Source: Kitasatospora sp. GAS204B
GTDB taxonomy: Bacteria > Actinomycetota > Actinomycetes > Streptomycetales > Streptomycetaceae
NCBI RefSeq assembly: GCF_029892155.1
Contig: NZ_JARZAG010000004.1
Coordinates: 310,001 to 374,000, forward strand
DNA length: 64,000 nucleotides
Direction: 5' to 3'
Below are positions 16,245-24,497 of the stretch, piece after piece; position 1 is the stretch's first letter; the number at the start of each line of letters is the position of its first letter. A model generated the notes under the pieces. That model saw nothing but the letters and a program-made list of their open reading frames with translations. It did no database searches and was not told where the DNA came from. Position numbers and translations under genes: made by a program.

Positions 16245-16441
16245 CGGCGGCGAGAGTCTCCTGGCTCCCGGGTGGCTGACACACGCCCGGGCCTTCCAAC
16301 GACCCTGTGGCGGGCTGCCGTGACCATGCGTCGGGCGTGCTCCCCGGTGACAGTGGCGGGACCGCGCCGGATTCGCACCGGCTTCCTCTCCTTGCCTCCG
16401 TTTGGCCCATGGATCCCATCACGCGTGCGAACGGGGAGTCA
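16245..16441 (-). ncRNA. cobalamin (B12) riboswitch
   Basis: Read on the minus strand, the RNA carries the cobalamin aptamer landmarks. They are a conserved AAGCCGGTGCGAATCCGGC core followed by GCGGTCCCGCCACTGT, and, at its 3' part (16249-16266), the B12 box AGCCAGGAGACTCTCGCC. The element ends about 46 bases before the cobD ATG at 16199. It should sense adenosylcobalamin and shut off the downstream cobD-cobQ-chelatase-cobO-cobB operon, probably by sequestering the ribosome site. Boundaries are approximate. Confidence 0.93.
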
Positions 16442-16614
16442 ACCAGGCCTCGGGACTGGTTGATCACACGAGCGGATGGTGCGGCGAAACCGTTACTACC
16501 TCCGAGTAGTGGTGCGGGTGGGGCGCCGGCCGTTGGTGAATCGTCCAAGGCCGGTTGACGGCCCGTCGCGCGGCTTCGTGCGTTCGGCGACTGGGGGTGC
16601 GCGGACCCCGGCCC

Positions 16615-16620
16615 TAGCGT
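16615..16620 (+). promoter_or_regulatory. -10 element of a leaderless promoter for the HTH gene
   Basis: TAGCGT ends 7 bases before the ATG at 16628, placing the predicted transcription start at or next to the start codon. No Shine-Dalgarno sequence is present. The -35 region is weak. Confidence 0.5.
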
Positions 16621-16627
16621 TCGGCTC

Positions 16628-17347
16628 ATGCGAAGAAGCCGGCCGCCGGCCCCCACCCCGGTCCCGTTCTCCCCGCAGGCCGCCCGGGCGCACCGCGTCG
16701 GCCTCGGCCTGACCTCCGAGCAGCTGACCGGGGCGCTGGCCGCGCACGGCGTGCGCCTGCTCCCCACCCACGTGCTCGGCTGGGAGAGCGGCGAGCTGCA
16801 CCCCACCGAGGAGGAGCTGATCGCGCTGGCCCGCGCGCTCTGGTGCCCGGCGGTGCAGCTGATGGGCGTGGCGCCGGCCACGCTGCGCGACTTCCGGGTG
16901 GCCCGCGAGCTCAGCCAGGAGCAGGCCGCGACCCGGATCGGCATCGGCCTGCGCAGCTACGCCGACGCCGAGCTGACCGGGCGGTGGACCGGGAACGAGG
17001 AGCAGAGCGCCGCGCTGGCCGAGGCGCTCGGCCTGACCCTGCGCGACCTGGTCCGGGTCCAGGGCGCCGAGCAGGAGCTGGAGCAGCGGCTGCGCCAGTG
17101 CGTGGACGGCCGCTGGCAGGCCCAGTCGAAGGCGATCGGCAAGCTGGTTCCGGTGCCCCGGGAGACCCTGGGCCGGGTGCTGGCCGCGCTGCAGAGCGAG
17201 CGCCAGGCGACCGCCGGCCACTGGGGCGCGGGCAGCTGGGGCTCGTCGACCCCCGCCGCGCCCGCGCCGCAGCAGCCGGAGCAGGCGCCGATCGACCGGT
17301 TCTGGACCCTGCTGGCGGCCCAGGACATCGGCGGCCTGCGGGTCTGA
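16628..17347 (+). CDS. helix-turn-helix (XRE-like) DNA-binding protein
   Basis: A 239-residue protein. Residues 12-75 look like one Cro/CI-type helix-turn-helix (AHRVGLGLTSEQLTGALAAHG, then LGWESGELHPTEEELIALARAL), and residues 85-140 like a second (LRDFRVARELSQEQAATRIGIGLRSYADAELTGRW). The C terminus is Pro/Ala-rich. I recognise it as a conserved streptomycete family without known targets. It is probably leaderless. It is divergent from the B12 riboswitch, so a role in cobalamin control is possible but unsupported. Confidence 0.75.
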   Translation: MRRSRPPAPTPVPFSPQAARAHRVGLGLTSEQLTGALAAHGVRLLPTHVLGWESGELHPTEEELIALARALWCPAVQLMGVAPATLRDFRVARELSQEQAATRIGIGLRSYADAELTGRWTGNEEQSAALAEALGLTLRDLVRVQGAEQELEQRLRQCVDGRWQAQSKAIGKLVPVPRETLGRVLAALQSERQATAGHWGAGSWGSSTPAAPAPQQPEQAPIDRFWTLLAAQDIGGLRV

Positions 17348-17482
17348 GCCACCGCTCGCGGCGCTCTGCCCGGTGTCCCCGGCCGAGCCCGGACGGCGCC
17401 CCAGCGGTGGCCGCGAGGCGAGGCTCGCGATGGACTGGAAACGTCGTGTCCGCGCCGCCGCCACCACTCCAGGGAGAAACCC

Positions 17483-18610
17483 ATGCGTTGGAGAACCGCC
17501 GTCGCCGCAGCCACCGCCGTCGCCGCCGGAGCGGGTGTGGCCGCCCTGCTGATCGGGCGTCGGGTCTCCGACCTGAGCCTGCGCCCCGAGCTCGCCGAGG
17601 ACGGCGACCGCAAGGGCGAGCCCGCGCTGCGGGTGCACGAGATCGGCCCCGAGGAGGTCACCCTGACCCGGACGGTGGCCGCCTCCCGGCGCGGCCGCTA
17701 CGCGCTGGACTGGCCCGGCGGTCACGCGGTGGTCGGCGCGGTCCTGCGCACCGGCCCGCAGACCGTCACCCGCCGCCTGGAGCTGACCGCCGGCAGCCCG
17801 CCCGCGGCCGGCGCCGAGGTCGAGCTGAGCCCCTGGGTGCTGCGCGGCGACCCGGGCTCGGCCTGCGGCCTGGACTACATGGACGTGCTGGTCGACGGCG
17901 AGCTCGGCGCGCTGCCCGCCTGGTACGTCCCGGCGGTGCGCGGTACCTGGGTGATCCTGGTGCACGGGCGGCTGGCCGAGCGCCGCCAGGCGCTGCCGGT
18001 GCTGCCGCTGCTCCAGCGGCTCAACCTGCCCGCCCTGGTGATCAGCTACCGGGGCGACCAGGGCGCGCCGGCCTCGCCGGACGGGATCGGCCACTTCGGC
18101 GAGACCGAGTGGCGCGACGTCGAGGCGGCGATCCGGTTCGCCAAGGAGGCCGGCGCCGGGCGGATCGTGCTCTACGGCTGGTCGGTCGGCGCGGCCATGG
18201 TGCTGCGCACCGCCGCCGAATCGGAGTACCGCCCCCAGCTGGCCGGGCTGATCCTGGACTCGCCGGTGCTCGACTGGTCGGCCTCGGTGCGCGGCGTCGC
18301 GGCCCGGGCCGGGATGCCCGGCGCGCTGGCCGGGCGGTTGGGCGCGCTGGCCGCCGAGGGGCGCACCGGGGTGGATCCGGCGGGATTCGCCAAGCTCGCC
18401 GACGGCGTCGAACTGGACGTCCCGGCCCTGCTGCTGCACAGCCCGCAGGACGCCGTCGCCCCGTTCGACGCCGCCCGGCGGCTGGCCGACCAGCGACCGG
18501 ACCTGGTGAGCCTGCGCCGCATCCCCGACGCCGGGCATGCGGCGCTCTGGAACGCCGACCCGCACGGGTACGAGGAGGCGCTGCGCCGCTTCCTGACCCC
18601 GCTGCTCTGA
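17483..18610 (+). CDS. alpha/beta hydrolase, membrane-anchored
   Basis: A 375-residue protein with an N-terminal hydrophobic segment (AVAAATAVAAGAGVAALLI), suggesting an exported or membrane-tethered enzyme. The hydrolase fold starts near residue 145 (WVILVHGRLAERRQ, the oxyanion strand). The nucleophile elbow is GWSVG with Ser234, the acid is probably in LLLHSPQDAVAP, and the final histidine is in IPDAGHAALW. The arrangement resembles bacterial serine hydrolases of the dienelactone or BAAT-like type. The substrate is unknown. GGGAGAAACCC provides the ribosome site before ATG 17483. Confidence 0.82.
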   Translation: MRWRTAVAAATAVAAGAGVAALLIGRRVSDLSLRPELAEDGDRKGEPALRVHEIGPEEVTLTRTVAASRRGRYALDWPGGHAVVGAVLRTGPQTVTRRLELTAGSPPAAGAEVELSPWVLRGDPGSACGLDYMDVLVDGELGALPAWYVPAVRGTWVILVHGRLAERRQALPVLPLLQRLNLPALVISYRGDQGAPASPDGIGHFGETEWRDVEAAIRFAKEAGAGRIVLYGWSVGAAMVLRTAAESEYRPQLAGLILDSPVLDWSASVRGVAARAGMPGALAGRLGALAAEGRTGVDPAGFAKLADGVELDVPALLLHSPQDAVAPFDAARRLADQRPDLVSLRRIPDAGHAALWNADPHGYEEALRRFLTPLL

Positions 18611-18655
18611 ATCTCGTCCTGGGGCCTCGTCCCACAGGGTGCGTTCGGTCACCCC

Positions 18656-18684
18656 TTGACCACGGTCCGTGCCCCCGCTACTGT
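18656..18684 (+). promoter_or_regulatory. housekeeping-type promoter TTGACC-N17-TACTGT
   Basis: TTGACC (18656-18661) and TACTGT (18679-18684) are separated by exactly 17 bases. This is the best sigma-70-type (HrdB) match I noticed in the window. It should drive the gene at 18825 from a leader of about 135 bases. Confidence 0.75.
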
Positions 18685-18824
18685 CGTGCACAGGTCACCG
18701 CACTGTCCCTGGGCCCGGTTTGGCCGCTCTTGCCCCGAGTCGGCCACCCCGGCAACCTCGATCTGCCGAAGACGCGCCGAACTCGATGTGACAGAAGCCC
18801 CGTACACGGGGAAGACTGCACGGC

Positions 18825-20330
18825 GTGACGTCTCGGAATCCGCGCGACCGTGATGCCCCGCTCCCGCCGACCACGGGTACCGGCGCGACGGTGACCCGTC
18901 TACCCGGTACGGCCCGCCGCGCCGACAGTGCGCAGCCGGGCCGCCCTGCCGCCACCCGTCGACGCACCCCCAAGCCGGCTCCGGGCCGCGGTCGCGTGCC
19001 GCTGCCCGACGGCTTCCCCGGACCCGCCGAGCTGGCCCCGCCGGCCCGCCGGATGCTCGCCGACGCGGTCCGCATCGCGCGCTGGGCCGGCGAGCTGGCG
19101 GCCGTCGACAAGCGCGGCGAACTGCTCCCCGACGACGCCCGGGCGGCCGGCCGAGCGCTGGCGATGACGGTGGGCGCCGCCGCGAAGGCATGGGGCCAGG
19201 CGCTGCTGGTCGGCCTGGTCGAGCCTCGGGACGGCGGCGCGGCCCCCGGCTGGCGGCTGCACGCCTGGGAGCACGACGACGAGGCCGTGCTGCGCGGCTG
19301 GTCCGCGCTCTTCGACGCCTGGACGCTGCTCGCGCCGGTCCCGCCGGCCGCGCTGCGCGGGGTCTTCGCGGTGCTCGCCGGCCAGGCCGTCGACCAGGCG
19401 CCGCAGCTGCTCTCCTTCCTCCACCTGGTGGACGGCCCGGTCGCCGAGAGCGAGTTGATGGAGCTGCTCCGCCGCGGCCTGGACGAGCGCCGGCACGGCT
19501 CCGGTACGGGCTTCGCGACGCTGTCGCCGGTCCCGCACGCGGCCTCCGCCGTTTCGGCCGTCCGCGGCACCTGCCGCGAGCCGCAGATCGACACCCCGCC
19601 CGCGCCCTCGGACATCGCCGCCGTGCTGGACTGGATGCTCGACGGCCTGGCCGCCGTCGGCGCCGTGGTCCGCGCGGACGCCGCCGCCGAGCTCTCGCCG
19701 CTCGGCCACTGGGCGGTGCGCGCCAAGCTGGAGGACATCTGCACGGTCGCCCAGACCGAGGCCGGCCACATCGAGCAGAGCGCCCTGGAACTCCTCGACG
19801 CCTGCGCGAACTACTCGCCCGGCCCGGCCCGCGCCGAGTACCGGGCCTGGGTCGCGGCCCGTCCGGTGGACCGCGCGGTGGCCGAGCTGCTGGAGGCCGC
19901 CCAGGGCGAGGACGCGCTGCTGCGCGGGCTCGCCTTCGAGGCGCTGCGGGTGGCCGGCGGCACCGCCGAGCAGGCGGTCCGGGCGACCGTCGACAACCCG
20001 GTGCTGCGCCCCTACGCCCTGCTCTGGCTGGCCGAGCAGCTGGACGAGGGCGGCGTGGTCCCGTCCGACGTGCTGAGCGCCGAGGACGCCGCCTGGCTCT
20101 GGGTGGACACCGCCGCCGCCGTCCTCGACCACGGTGAGACCGAACTGCTGGTCGGCCACGTCGAGGGCGCCAGCGCCGGCGACCCGGTCCGCCTCTTCGC
20201 CCGCGCCCGCCAGTCCGGCCACGCCCGCGCGGCCTCCGTGCTGACCGCGGTGGCCGGCGTGCACCCCGACCCGGCGGTGGCCCGCGCGGCCCGGCGCTCG
20301 GCGTTCAGCGTGCACACCGGCGGAGCCTGA
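18825..20330 (+). CDS. conserved actinobacterial protein of unknown function
   Basis: A 501-residue protein with a GTG start. The first 60 residues are disordered and basic (TRRRTPKPAPGRGRVPLPDGFPGP). The rest is an Ala/Leu-rich, mostly helical protein with no signal peptide or membrane segment and no motif I recognise (for example ARRMLADAVRIARWAGELAAV, SPLGHWAVRAKLEDICTVAQTEAGHIEQSA). The regular helices from residue 270 suggest HEAT- or ARM-like repeats. It is driven by the promoter at 18656-18684 and is followed after 15 bases by the 124-residue gene, presumably as an operon. Confidence 0.65.
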   Translation: MTSRNPRDRDAPLPPTTGTGATVTRLPGTARRADSAQPGRPAATRRRTPKPAPGRGRVPLPDGFPGPAELAPPARRMLADAVRIARWAGELAAVDKRGELLPDDARAAGRALAMTVGAAAKAWGQALLVGLVEPRDGGAAPGWRLHAWEHDDEAVLRGWSALFDAWTLLAPVPPAALRGVFAVLAGQAVDQAPQLLSFLHLVDGPVAESELMELLRRGLDERRHGSGTGFATLSPVPHAASAVSAVRGTCREPQIDTPPAPSDIAAVLDWMLDGLAAVGAVVRADAAAELSPLGHWAVRAKLEDICTVAQTEAGHIEQSALELLDACANYSPGPARAEYRAWVAARPVDRAVAELLEAAQGEDALLRGLAFEALRVAGGTAEQAVRATVDNPVLRPYALLWLAEQLDEGGVVPSDVLSAEDAAWLWVDTAAAVLDHGETELLVGHVEGASAGDPVRLFARARQSGHARAASVLTAVAGVHPDPAVARAARRSAFSVHTGGA

Positions 20331-20345
20331 CGGGTCGTCACGCCG

Positions 20346-20720
20346 GTGCCGGCCACCCGGATCGAACTGACCAGGGACAGCGTCGCGGCGGGCGATGACA
20401 CCGACGCCCCGCACCAGCGCGTGCTGGAGCTCCCCGAGCGGACCGTCCTCGACGCGGCGGCGGTGGCCGACCTCGCGGCCGGCTACCTCGCGCGGATCGG
20501 CGGCGGGCGAGCCACCTGGGTGCTGCGCGCCGCCGGCGGGACCGCTCTCGCGGTGCTGGCCCAGCAGTGGCCGCAGCCGCGCCTGCTGAGCAGCCGTCAG
20601 GTCCCCTTCGCGAGCCTCGCCGAGCCGGACGGTACCGTCCGGCTGTACTTCGAGTACCTCGCCCAGCAGGACCCCGAGGAGCTGTTCGCCCGTCTCGGCA
20701 GGACCCCGGACGCCTCCTGA
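20346..20720 (+). CDS. small conserved protein of unknown function
   Basis: A 124-residue protein starting at GTG 20346, 15 bases after the preceding stop. It has a compact alpha/beta look (RATWVLRAAGGTALAVLAQQWPQPRLL, then GTVRLYFEYLAQQDPEELFARLG) with no catalytic motif. It probably works with the 501-residue protein upstream. A perfect hairpin terminator follows 18 bases after its stop. Confidence 0.6.
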   Translation: MPATRIELTRDSVAAGDDTDAPHQRVLELPERTVLDAAAVADLAAGYLARIGGGRATWVLRAAGGTALAVLAQQWPQPRLLSSRQVPFASLAEPDGTVRLYFEYLAQQDPEELFARLGRTPDAS

Positions 20721-20738
20721 CGCCAAACACCGGACGCC

Positions 20739-20784
20739 AGACGCCCGCGGCCCCGGACCTCCTGGTCCGGGGCCGCGGGCGTCT
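20739..20784. terminator. perfect bidirectional hairpin terminator
   Basis: The 21-base arms 20739-20759 and 20764-20784 are exactly complementary around a 4-base TCCT loop. It lies between the convergent 124-residue gene (ends 20720) and pssA (ends 20798), so it can serve both strands. Confidence 0.9.
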
Positions 20785-20797
20785 GCTCGGTGTGCGG

Positions 20798-21691
20798 TCA
20801 GCAGCCGCGCGACTCCGCGCGGCGGGCGCGCACGTCGCCGACCTTCTGGCCGACCTTGCGGCGGATCACCAGGAGCGGGGCCATGGCGGCCAGCGCGATC
20901 TGGGCGATGGCGCCGATGTGCATCAGCACGTCGCCGCCGGGCAGACCGGCCGCCCAGGCGGCGAGGCAGCCGATCGAGACGACGATCCAGCCGAGGGTGG
21001 CGGTGGCCAGCAGGCCCTGCGGCTTGGGGTACTCGACCTGGCTGACCATCAGGTAGGCCACGCCGAAGATGGCCAGCAGGCCGGCCAGGAACGGCGGGTC
21101 GAGCAGCACGATGGCGATCACGGTCATGGCGCCCATCGGGCAGGGCATGCCCTGGAAGACCCCGGGCCGCATCTTCACCGCGGAGAACCGGGCCAGCCGC
21201 AGCACGACCGCCAGCAGCACGGTGATCGCGATGAAGGCGGAGAGCCCCTGGCTGGTGCCCGGGCCGCCGACGATGCCCCAGACGGCGACGAAGTAGGCGG
21301 GCGCGATGCCGAAGCTGATCAGGTCGGCCAGGTTGTCCAGCTCCGCGCCCAGCGCCGAGGAGCGCAGCTTGCGGGCCACCAGGCCGTCGAAGAGGTCGCA
21401 CATCGAGCCGAGCAGCAGCAGGGTCACCGCGGTGGCCGCGCCGTGCCGGATCATGCCGCCGGTGCCGTCACCGGTGCCGCTGATGTGCGGGATGAGCATG
21501 TTGGTGGTGATCGAGTAGATCGCCAGGAAGCCGCAGACGGCGTTGCCCAGGGTCAGGAAGTCCGCCGTGGACAGGGCCTGCGGTGAGCGCGGCGCGCGCA
21601 GCTCGCGGTCGCGTGCCCAGCGGCGCCTGCGCAACTCGGTCTCCTCCGAGTCGCCGAGGCCCACCAGGGTCTCGGGATCAGTCACGGTCAA
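20798..21691 (-). CDS. pssA: CDP-diacylglycerol--serine O-phosphatidyltransferase
   Basis: A 297-residue membrane enzyme making phosphatidylserine from CDP-diacylglycerol and serine. The CDP-alcohol phosphatidyltransferase signature D-G-x2-A-R-x8-G-x3-D-x3-D is complete (FDGLVARKLRSSALGAELD, then NLADL). About six to eight membrane segments follow or surround it. The N-terminal 30 residues are charged and cytoplasmic. The reading frame starts at TTG 21691 with GGGGGTG upstream; a GTG two codons later is an alternative. It overlaps psd by 14 bases, so the product passes directly to the decarboxylase step. Confidence 0.95.
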   Translation of the reverse strand: MTVTDPETLVGLGDSEETELRRRRWARDRELRAPRSPQALSTADFLTLGNAVCGFLAIYSITTNMLIPHISGTGDGTGGMIRHGAATAVTLLLLGSMCDLFDGLVARKLRSSALGAELDNLADLISFGIAPAYFVAVWGIVGGPGTSQGLSAFIAITVLLAVVLRLARFSAVKMRPGVFQGMPCPMGAMTVIAIVLLDPPFLAGLLAIFGVAYLMVSQVEYPKPQGLLATATLGWIVVSIGCLAAWAAGLPGGDVLMHIGAIAQIALAAMAPLLVIRRKVGQKVGDVRARRAESRGC

Positions 21692-22370
21692 GGCGTGTCA
21701 CCCCCGCGGTCGTCTTCTGTCCGACCTCGACGCCGACCTCGACGCCGGCCGGCAGGTAGGTGTCGACGCGGGAGCCGAACCGGATCAGGCCGATCCGTTC
21801 GCCCTGCTCGACCTTGGTGCCGGCGGGCACGTACGGCACGATGCGGCGCGCCACGGCGCCCGCGATCTGCACCATCTCGATGTCGCCGAGCTCGGTGTCG
21901 AAGTGCCAGACGACGCGCTCGTTGCGGTCGCTGTCCTTGTTGAACGCGGGCACGAAGCCGCCGGCGATGTGCTCGACGGAGCTGACGGTGCCCGGCAGCG
22001 GAGCCCGGTTGACGTGCACATTGAGCGGGCTCATGAAGATCGCGACGCGGGTCCGGCCGTCCGGCCAGGCGTCGATGCTCTGCACCACGCCGTCGGCCGG
22101 CGAGATCACTCTGCCGACGCCGATCTCACGCTCGGGGTCGCGGAAGAACCACAGCATGCCCGCGCTGAGCGCGCAGGTCGGTACCGCCGCCAGAGCCCAC
22201 TTGCCGTTCCGCTTGGTGAGAGCGGTGGTCAGGGCCGCGGTGGCCAGGGTCGGGACGAACCAGGGGGTGGCTCCGCGCGCGATGGTCACGCGGGGTCGCC
22301 GGCCGGCCGTCTCGGGAGCGAAGGCATCGCGCTCCGTGACGGAGGTGTGAGGGGACGAGCTGATGGGCAT
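21678..22370 (-). CDS. psd: phosphatidylserine decarboxylase proenzyme
   Basis: A 230-residue pyruvoyl-dependent enzyme that converts phosphatidylserine to phosphatidylethanolamine. It has an early membrane segment near residues 58-75, the SPADG motif (90-94), MSPLNVHVNR (113-122), and the self-cleavage site FGSR at 198-201. Cleavage between Gly199 and Ser200 would generate the pyruvoyl group. The length and the FGSR site fit the short actinobacterial Psd class. It is the first gene of the psd-pssA pair, driven by the promoter at 22547-22575. Confidence 0.95.
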   Translation of the reverse strand: MPISSSPHTSVTERDAFAPETAGRRPRVTIARGATPWFVPTLATAALTTALTKRNGKWALAAVPTCALSAGMLWFFRDPEREIGVGRVISPADGVVQSIDAWPDGRTRVAIFMSPLNVHVNRAPLPGTVSSVEHIAGGFVPAFNKDSDRNERVVWHFDTELGDIEMVQIAGAVARRIVPYVPAGTKVEQGERIGLIRFGSRVDTYLPAGVEVGVEVGQKTTAGVTRLDRD

Positions 22371-22546
22371 CGAAGACCTTTGTCGCGGGGGATCTTGGCC
22401 TGCACGGGGGCCAACCGCGGGGATCGGGTGATAAAGGGGACAGCTGCTGTCCCGGTGGATGCTATCGGGAGCAGGCGGTAGGTGGGCAACCCGCCTGCAC
22501 GTTCAACTGTCTCCAGCCGTGCCGGAGCACACGCGCTATGTGTACG

Positions 22547-22575
22547 ACCGTAGCGGGCGCGCCCCCGGTTCCCAA
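22547..22575 (-). promoter_or_regulatory. promoter for psd-pssA, TTGGGA-N17-TACGGT
   Basis: On the minus strand TTGGGA (22575-22570) and TACGGT (22552-22547) have a 17-base spacer. The predicted transcript has a leader of about 170 bases before the psd ATG at 22370. I saw no other promoter-like pair in the 285-base gap. Confidence 0.6.
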
Positions 22576-22617
22576 GGGCCCGCTCAAGATCCGTGAGTCA
22601 TCTCTCAGCGCTGCGGA

Positions 22618-22642
22618 TGGGCCCTGGACCAGGTCGGGCCCA
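22618..22642 (-). terminator. hairpin terminator after the acyl-CoA dehydrogenase gene
   Basis: TGGGCCC (22618-22624) pairs with GGGCCCA (22636-22642), with outer GG/CC pairs possible beyond one mismatch. It begins 13 bases after the stop at 22656 on the minus strand and closes the ethylmalonyl-CoA cluster. Confidence 0.6.
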
Positions 22643-22655
22643 CCCGCTTCGAGCC

Positions 22656-23858
22656 CTATTCGGCGATCTTGTACTCCTCCAGCAAGCGTCGCCCGACGAT
22701 CATCTTCTGGATCTCCGCAGTGCCTTCACCGATGAGCAGCATCGGCGCCTCGCGGTAGAGGCGCTCGATCTCGTACTCCTTGGAGAAGCCGTAGCCGCCG
22801 TGGATCCGGAAGGCGTCCTCGACGACCTCCTTGCAGTACTCGGAGGCGAGGTACTTGGCCATCCCGGCCTCCAGGTCGTTGCGCTCGCCGCTGTCCTTCT
22901 TGCGGGCGGCCATCACCATCATCTGGTGCGCGGCCTCGACCTTGGTGGCCATCTCGGCGAGCTTGAACTGGATCGCCTGGTGCTCGGAGATCTTCTTGCC
23001 GAAGGTCGAGCGCTGCTGGGCGTAGGAGATGCCGAGTTCGAAGGCGCGCCGGGCCACTCCGCAGCCGCGCGCGGCCACGTTGACCCGGCCGACCTCGACG
23101 CCGTCCATCATCTGGTAGAAGCCCTTGCCGGGCACGCCGCCCAGGACCCGGTTCGCCGGGATCCGGACGTCCTGGAGCACCAGCTCGGTCGTGTCGACGC
23201 CCTTGTAGCCCATCTTCTCGATCTTGCCGGGCACGGTCAGGCCCGGCACCGTCGGGTTCGGGCCGAACCCGGGGGTCTTCTCGATCAGGAAGGTGGTCAT
23301 GTTGCGGTAGGGGGTGCTCGCGCCCTCGTCGGTCTTGCAGAGCACCGCGACCAGGGTGGAGGTGCCACCGTTGGTCAGCCACATCTTCTGGCCGTTGATG
23401 ACGTAGTCGTCGCCGTCCCGGACGCCCTTGGTGCTGATCGCCGACACGTCCGAGCCCAGGCCCGGCTCCGACATCGAGAAGGCACCGCGGATCTCGCCGG
23501 CCGCCATCCTGGGCAGGAAGTAGTCCTTCTGCTCCTGGGTGCCGTGCGCGTTGATCATGTGCGCCACGATGAAGTGGGTGTTGACGATGCCGGAGACCGA
23601 CATCCAGCCGCGGGCGATCTCCTCGACCACCAGGGCGTAGGTGAGCAGCGACTCGCCGAGGCCGCCGTACTCCTCGGGGATGGTCAGGCCGAACAGGCCG
23701 AGCTGCTTCATGCCCTCGACGATCGCGGTCGGGTACTCGTCCCGGTGCTCCAGCTCGGTGGCGACCGGGATGATCTCCTTGTCGACGAAGTCCCGCACGG
23801 TGGCGAGGATGTCCCGCTGGATCTCGGTGAGGCCGTCGGTCTGTGCGAGGCGTCCCAT
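22656..23858 (-). CDS. acyl-CoA dehydrogenase, probably (2S)-methylsuccinyl-CoA dehydrogenase
   Basis: A 400-residue flavoenzyme with complete acyl-CoA dehydrogenase motifs: AFSMSEPGLGSDVSAI, WLTNGG, the FAD-binding QQRSTFGKKISEHQAIQFKLAEM and the C-terminal YREAPMLLIGEGTAEIQ, with the probable catalytic base Glu378. The reaction would be FAD-dependent oxidation of an acyl-CoA thioester. Position at the end of a ccr-meaA-lyase-hydratase cluster points to methylsuccinyl-CoA to mesaconyl-CoA, the one step otherwise missing from the ethylmalonyl-CoA pathway. The substrate assignment is from context. A strong hairpin separates it from the hydratase gene upstream. Confidence 0.85.
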   Translation of the reverse strand: MGRLAQTDGLTEIQRDILATVRDFVDKEIIPVATELEHRDEYPTAIVEGMKQLGLFGLTIPEEYGGLGESLLTYALVVEEIARGWMSVSGIVNTHFIVAHMINAHGTQEQKDYFLPRMAAGEIRGAFSMSEPGLGSDVSAISTKGVRDGDDYVINGQKMWLTNGGTSTLVAVLCKTDEGASTPYRNMTTFLIEKTPGFGPNPTVPGLTVPGKIEKMGYKGVDTTELVLQDVRIPANRVLGGVPGKGFYQMMDGVEVGRVNVAARGCGVARRAFELGISYAQQRSTFGKKISEHQAIQFKLAEMATKVEAAHQMMVMAARKKDSGERNDLEAGMAKYLASEYCKEVVEDAFRIHGGYGFSKEYEIERLYREAPMLLIGEGTAEIQKMIVGRRLLEEYKIAE

Positions 23859-23898
23859 CGTGCGGCTCCCTATCTGTAAGGCGGTGAGGGTGGGGTGC

Positions 23899-23932
23899 GG
23901 GGCCCCGCGGAGCGTGACTTCCGCGGGGCCCC
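23899..23932. terminator. intra-cluster hairpin between hydratase and acyl-CoA dehydrogenase genes
   Basis: Perfect 13-base arms (23899-23911 and 23920-23932) flank an 8-base loop. It lies between two genes read in the same direction, about 60 bases after the hydratase stop and 41 bases before the dehydrogenase ATG. It may attenuate transcription into the last gene of the cluster. Confidence 0.8.
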
Positions 23933-23991
23933 TGACCGGAGAGCGACCGATGACGGCGGCCGCTCGGTCCGGGGTCCGGTGGGGGCGGGGA

Positions 23992-24495
23992 TCAGCTGAG
24001 CGGCGTCGGCCGGCCGGGCTGCTCGCCGCCGCGCTCCTTGATGTACGTCGCGGTCGGCACCATCACCTTGCGGCGGAAGACGCAGACGACCGTGCCGTCC
24101 TGCTTGTAGCCCTTGGTCTCGACGTGGACGATGCCGCGGTCGTCCTTGGACTTGGACGGCCACTTGTCGAGCACCGTGGTCTCGCCGTAGAGGGTGTCGC
24201 CGTGGAAGGTCGGCGCGATGTGCCGCAGCGACTCGATCTCCAGGTTGGCGATCGCCTTGCCGGAGACGTCCGGGACGGACATGCCGAGCAGCAGCGAGTA
24301 GATGTAGTTGCCGACCACGACGTTGCGGCCGAAGTCCGTCGTCTTCTCCGCATAGTTGGTGTCCATGTGGAGCGGGTGGTGGTTCATGGTCAGCAGGCAG
24401 AAGAGGTGGTCGTCGTACTCGGTGACGGTCTTCCCGGGCCAGTGCTTGTAGACCGCGCCGACCTCGAACTCTTCGTAGGTGCGTCCGAACTGCAT
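23992..24495 (-). CDS. MaoC-type dehydratase, probable mesaconyl-CoA hydratase
   Basis: A 167-residue hot-dog fold protein. Motifs are GAVYKHWPGKTVTEYDDHLFCLLTMNHHPLHMD (hydratase substrate and catalytic Asp/His region), then FGRNVVVGNYIYSLLLGMSV, and the later PTFHGDTLYGETTVLDKWPSKS. This is the mesaconyl-CoA hydratase version of MaoC, which hydrates mesaconyl-CoA to beta-methylmalyl-CoA. ATG 24495 lies 2 bases from the preceding lyase stop, so it is translated with the lyase gene. The longer open frame upstream overlaps that lyase and is not coding. Confidence 0.88.
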   Translation of the reverse strand: MQFGRTYEEFEVGAVYKHWPGKTVTEYDDHLFCLLTMNHHPLHMDTNYAEKTTDFGRNVVVGNYIYSLLLGMSVPDVSGKAIANLEIESLRHIAPTFHGDTLYGETTVLDKWPSKSKDDRGIVHVETKGYKQDGTVVCVFRRKVMVPTATYIKERGGEQPGRPTPLS

Positions 24496-24497
24496 GA

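Noticed and set aside
16360..16400. A TTCG-like loop resembling a tRNA T-arm.
   Set aside because: The surrounding sequence is the conserved core of the cobalamin riboswitch; no acceptor stem or anticodon arm is present.
16213..16944. A minus-strand 243-residue frame covering the riboswitch.
   Set aside because: It overlaps the B12 aptamer and the oppositely oriented HTH gene, and shows no protein signature.
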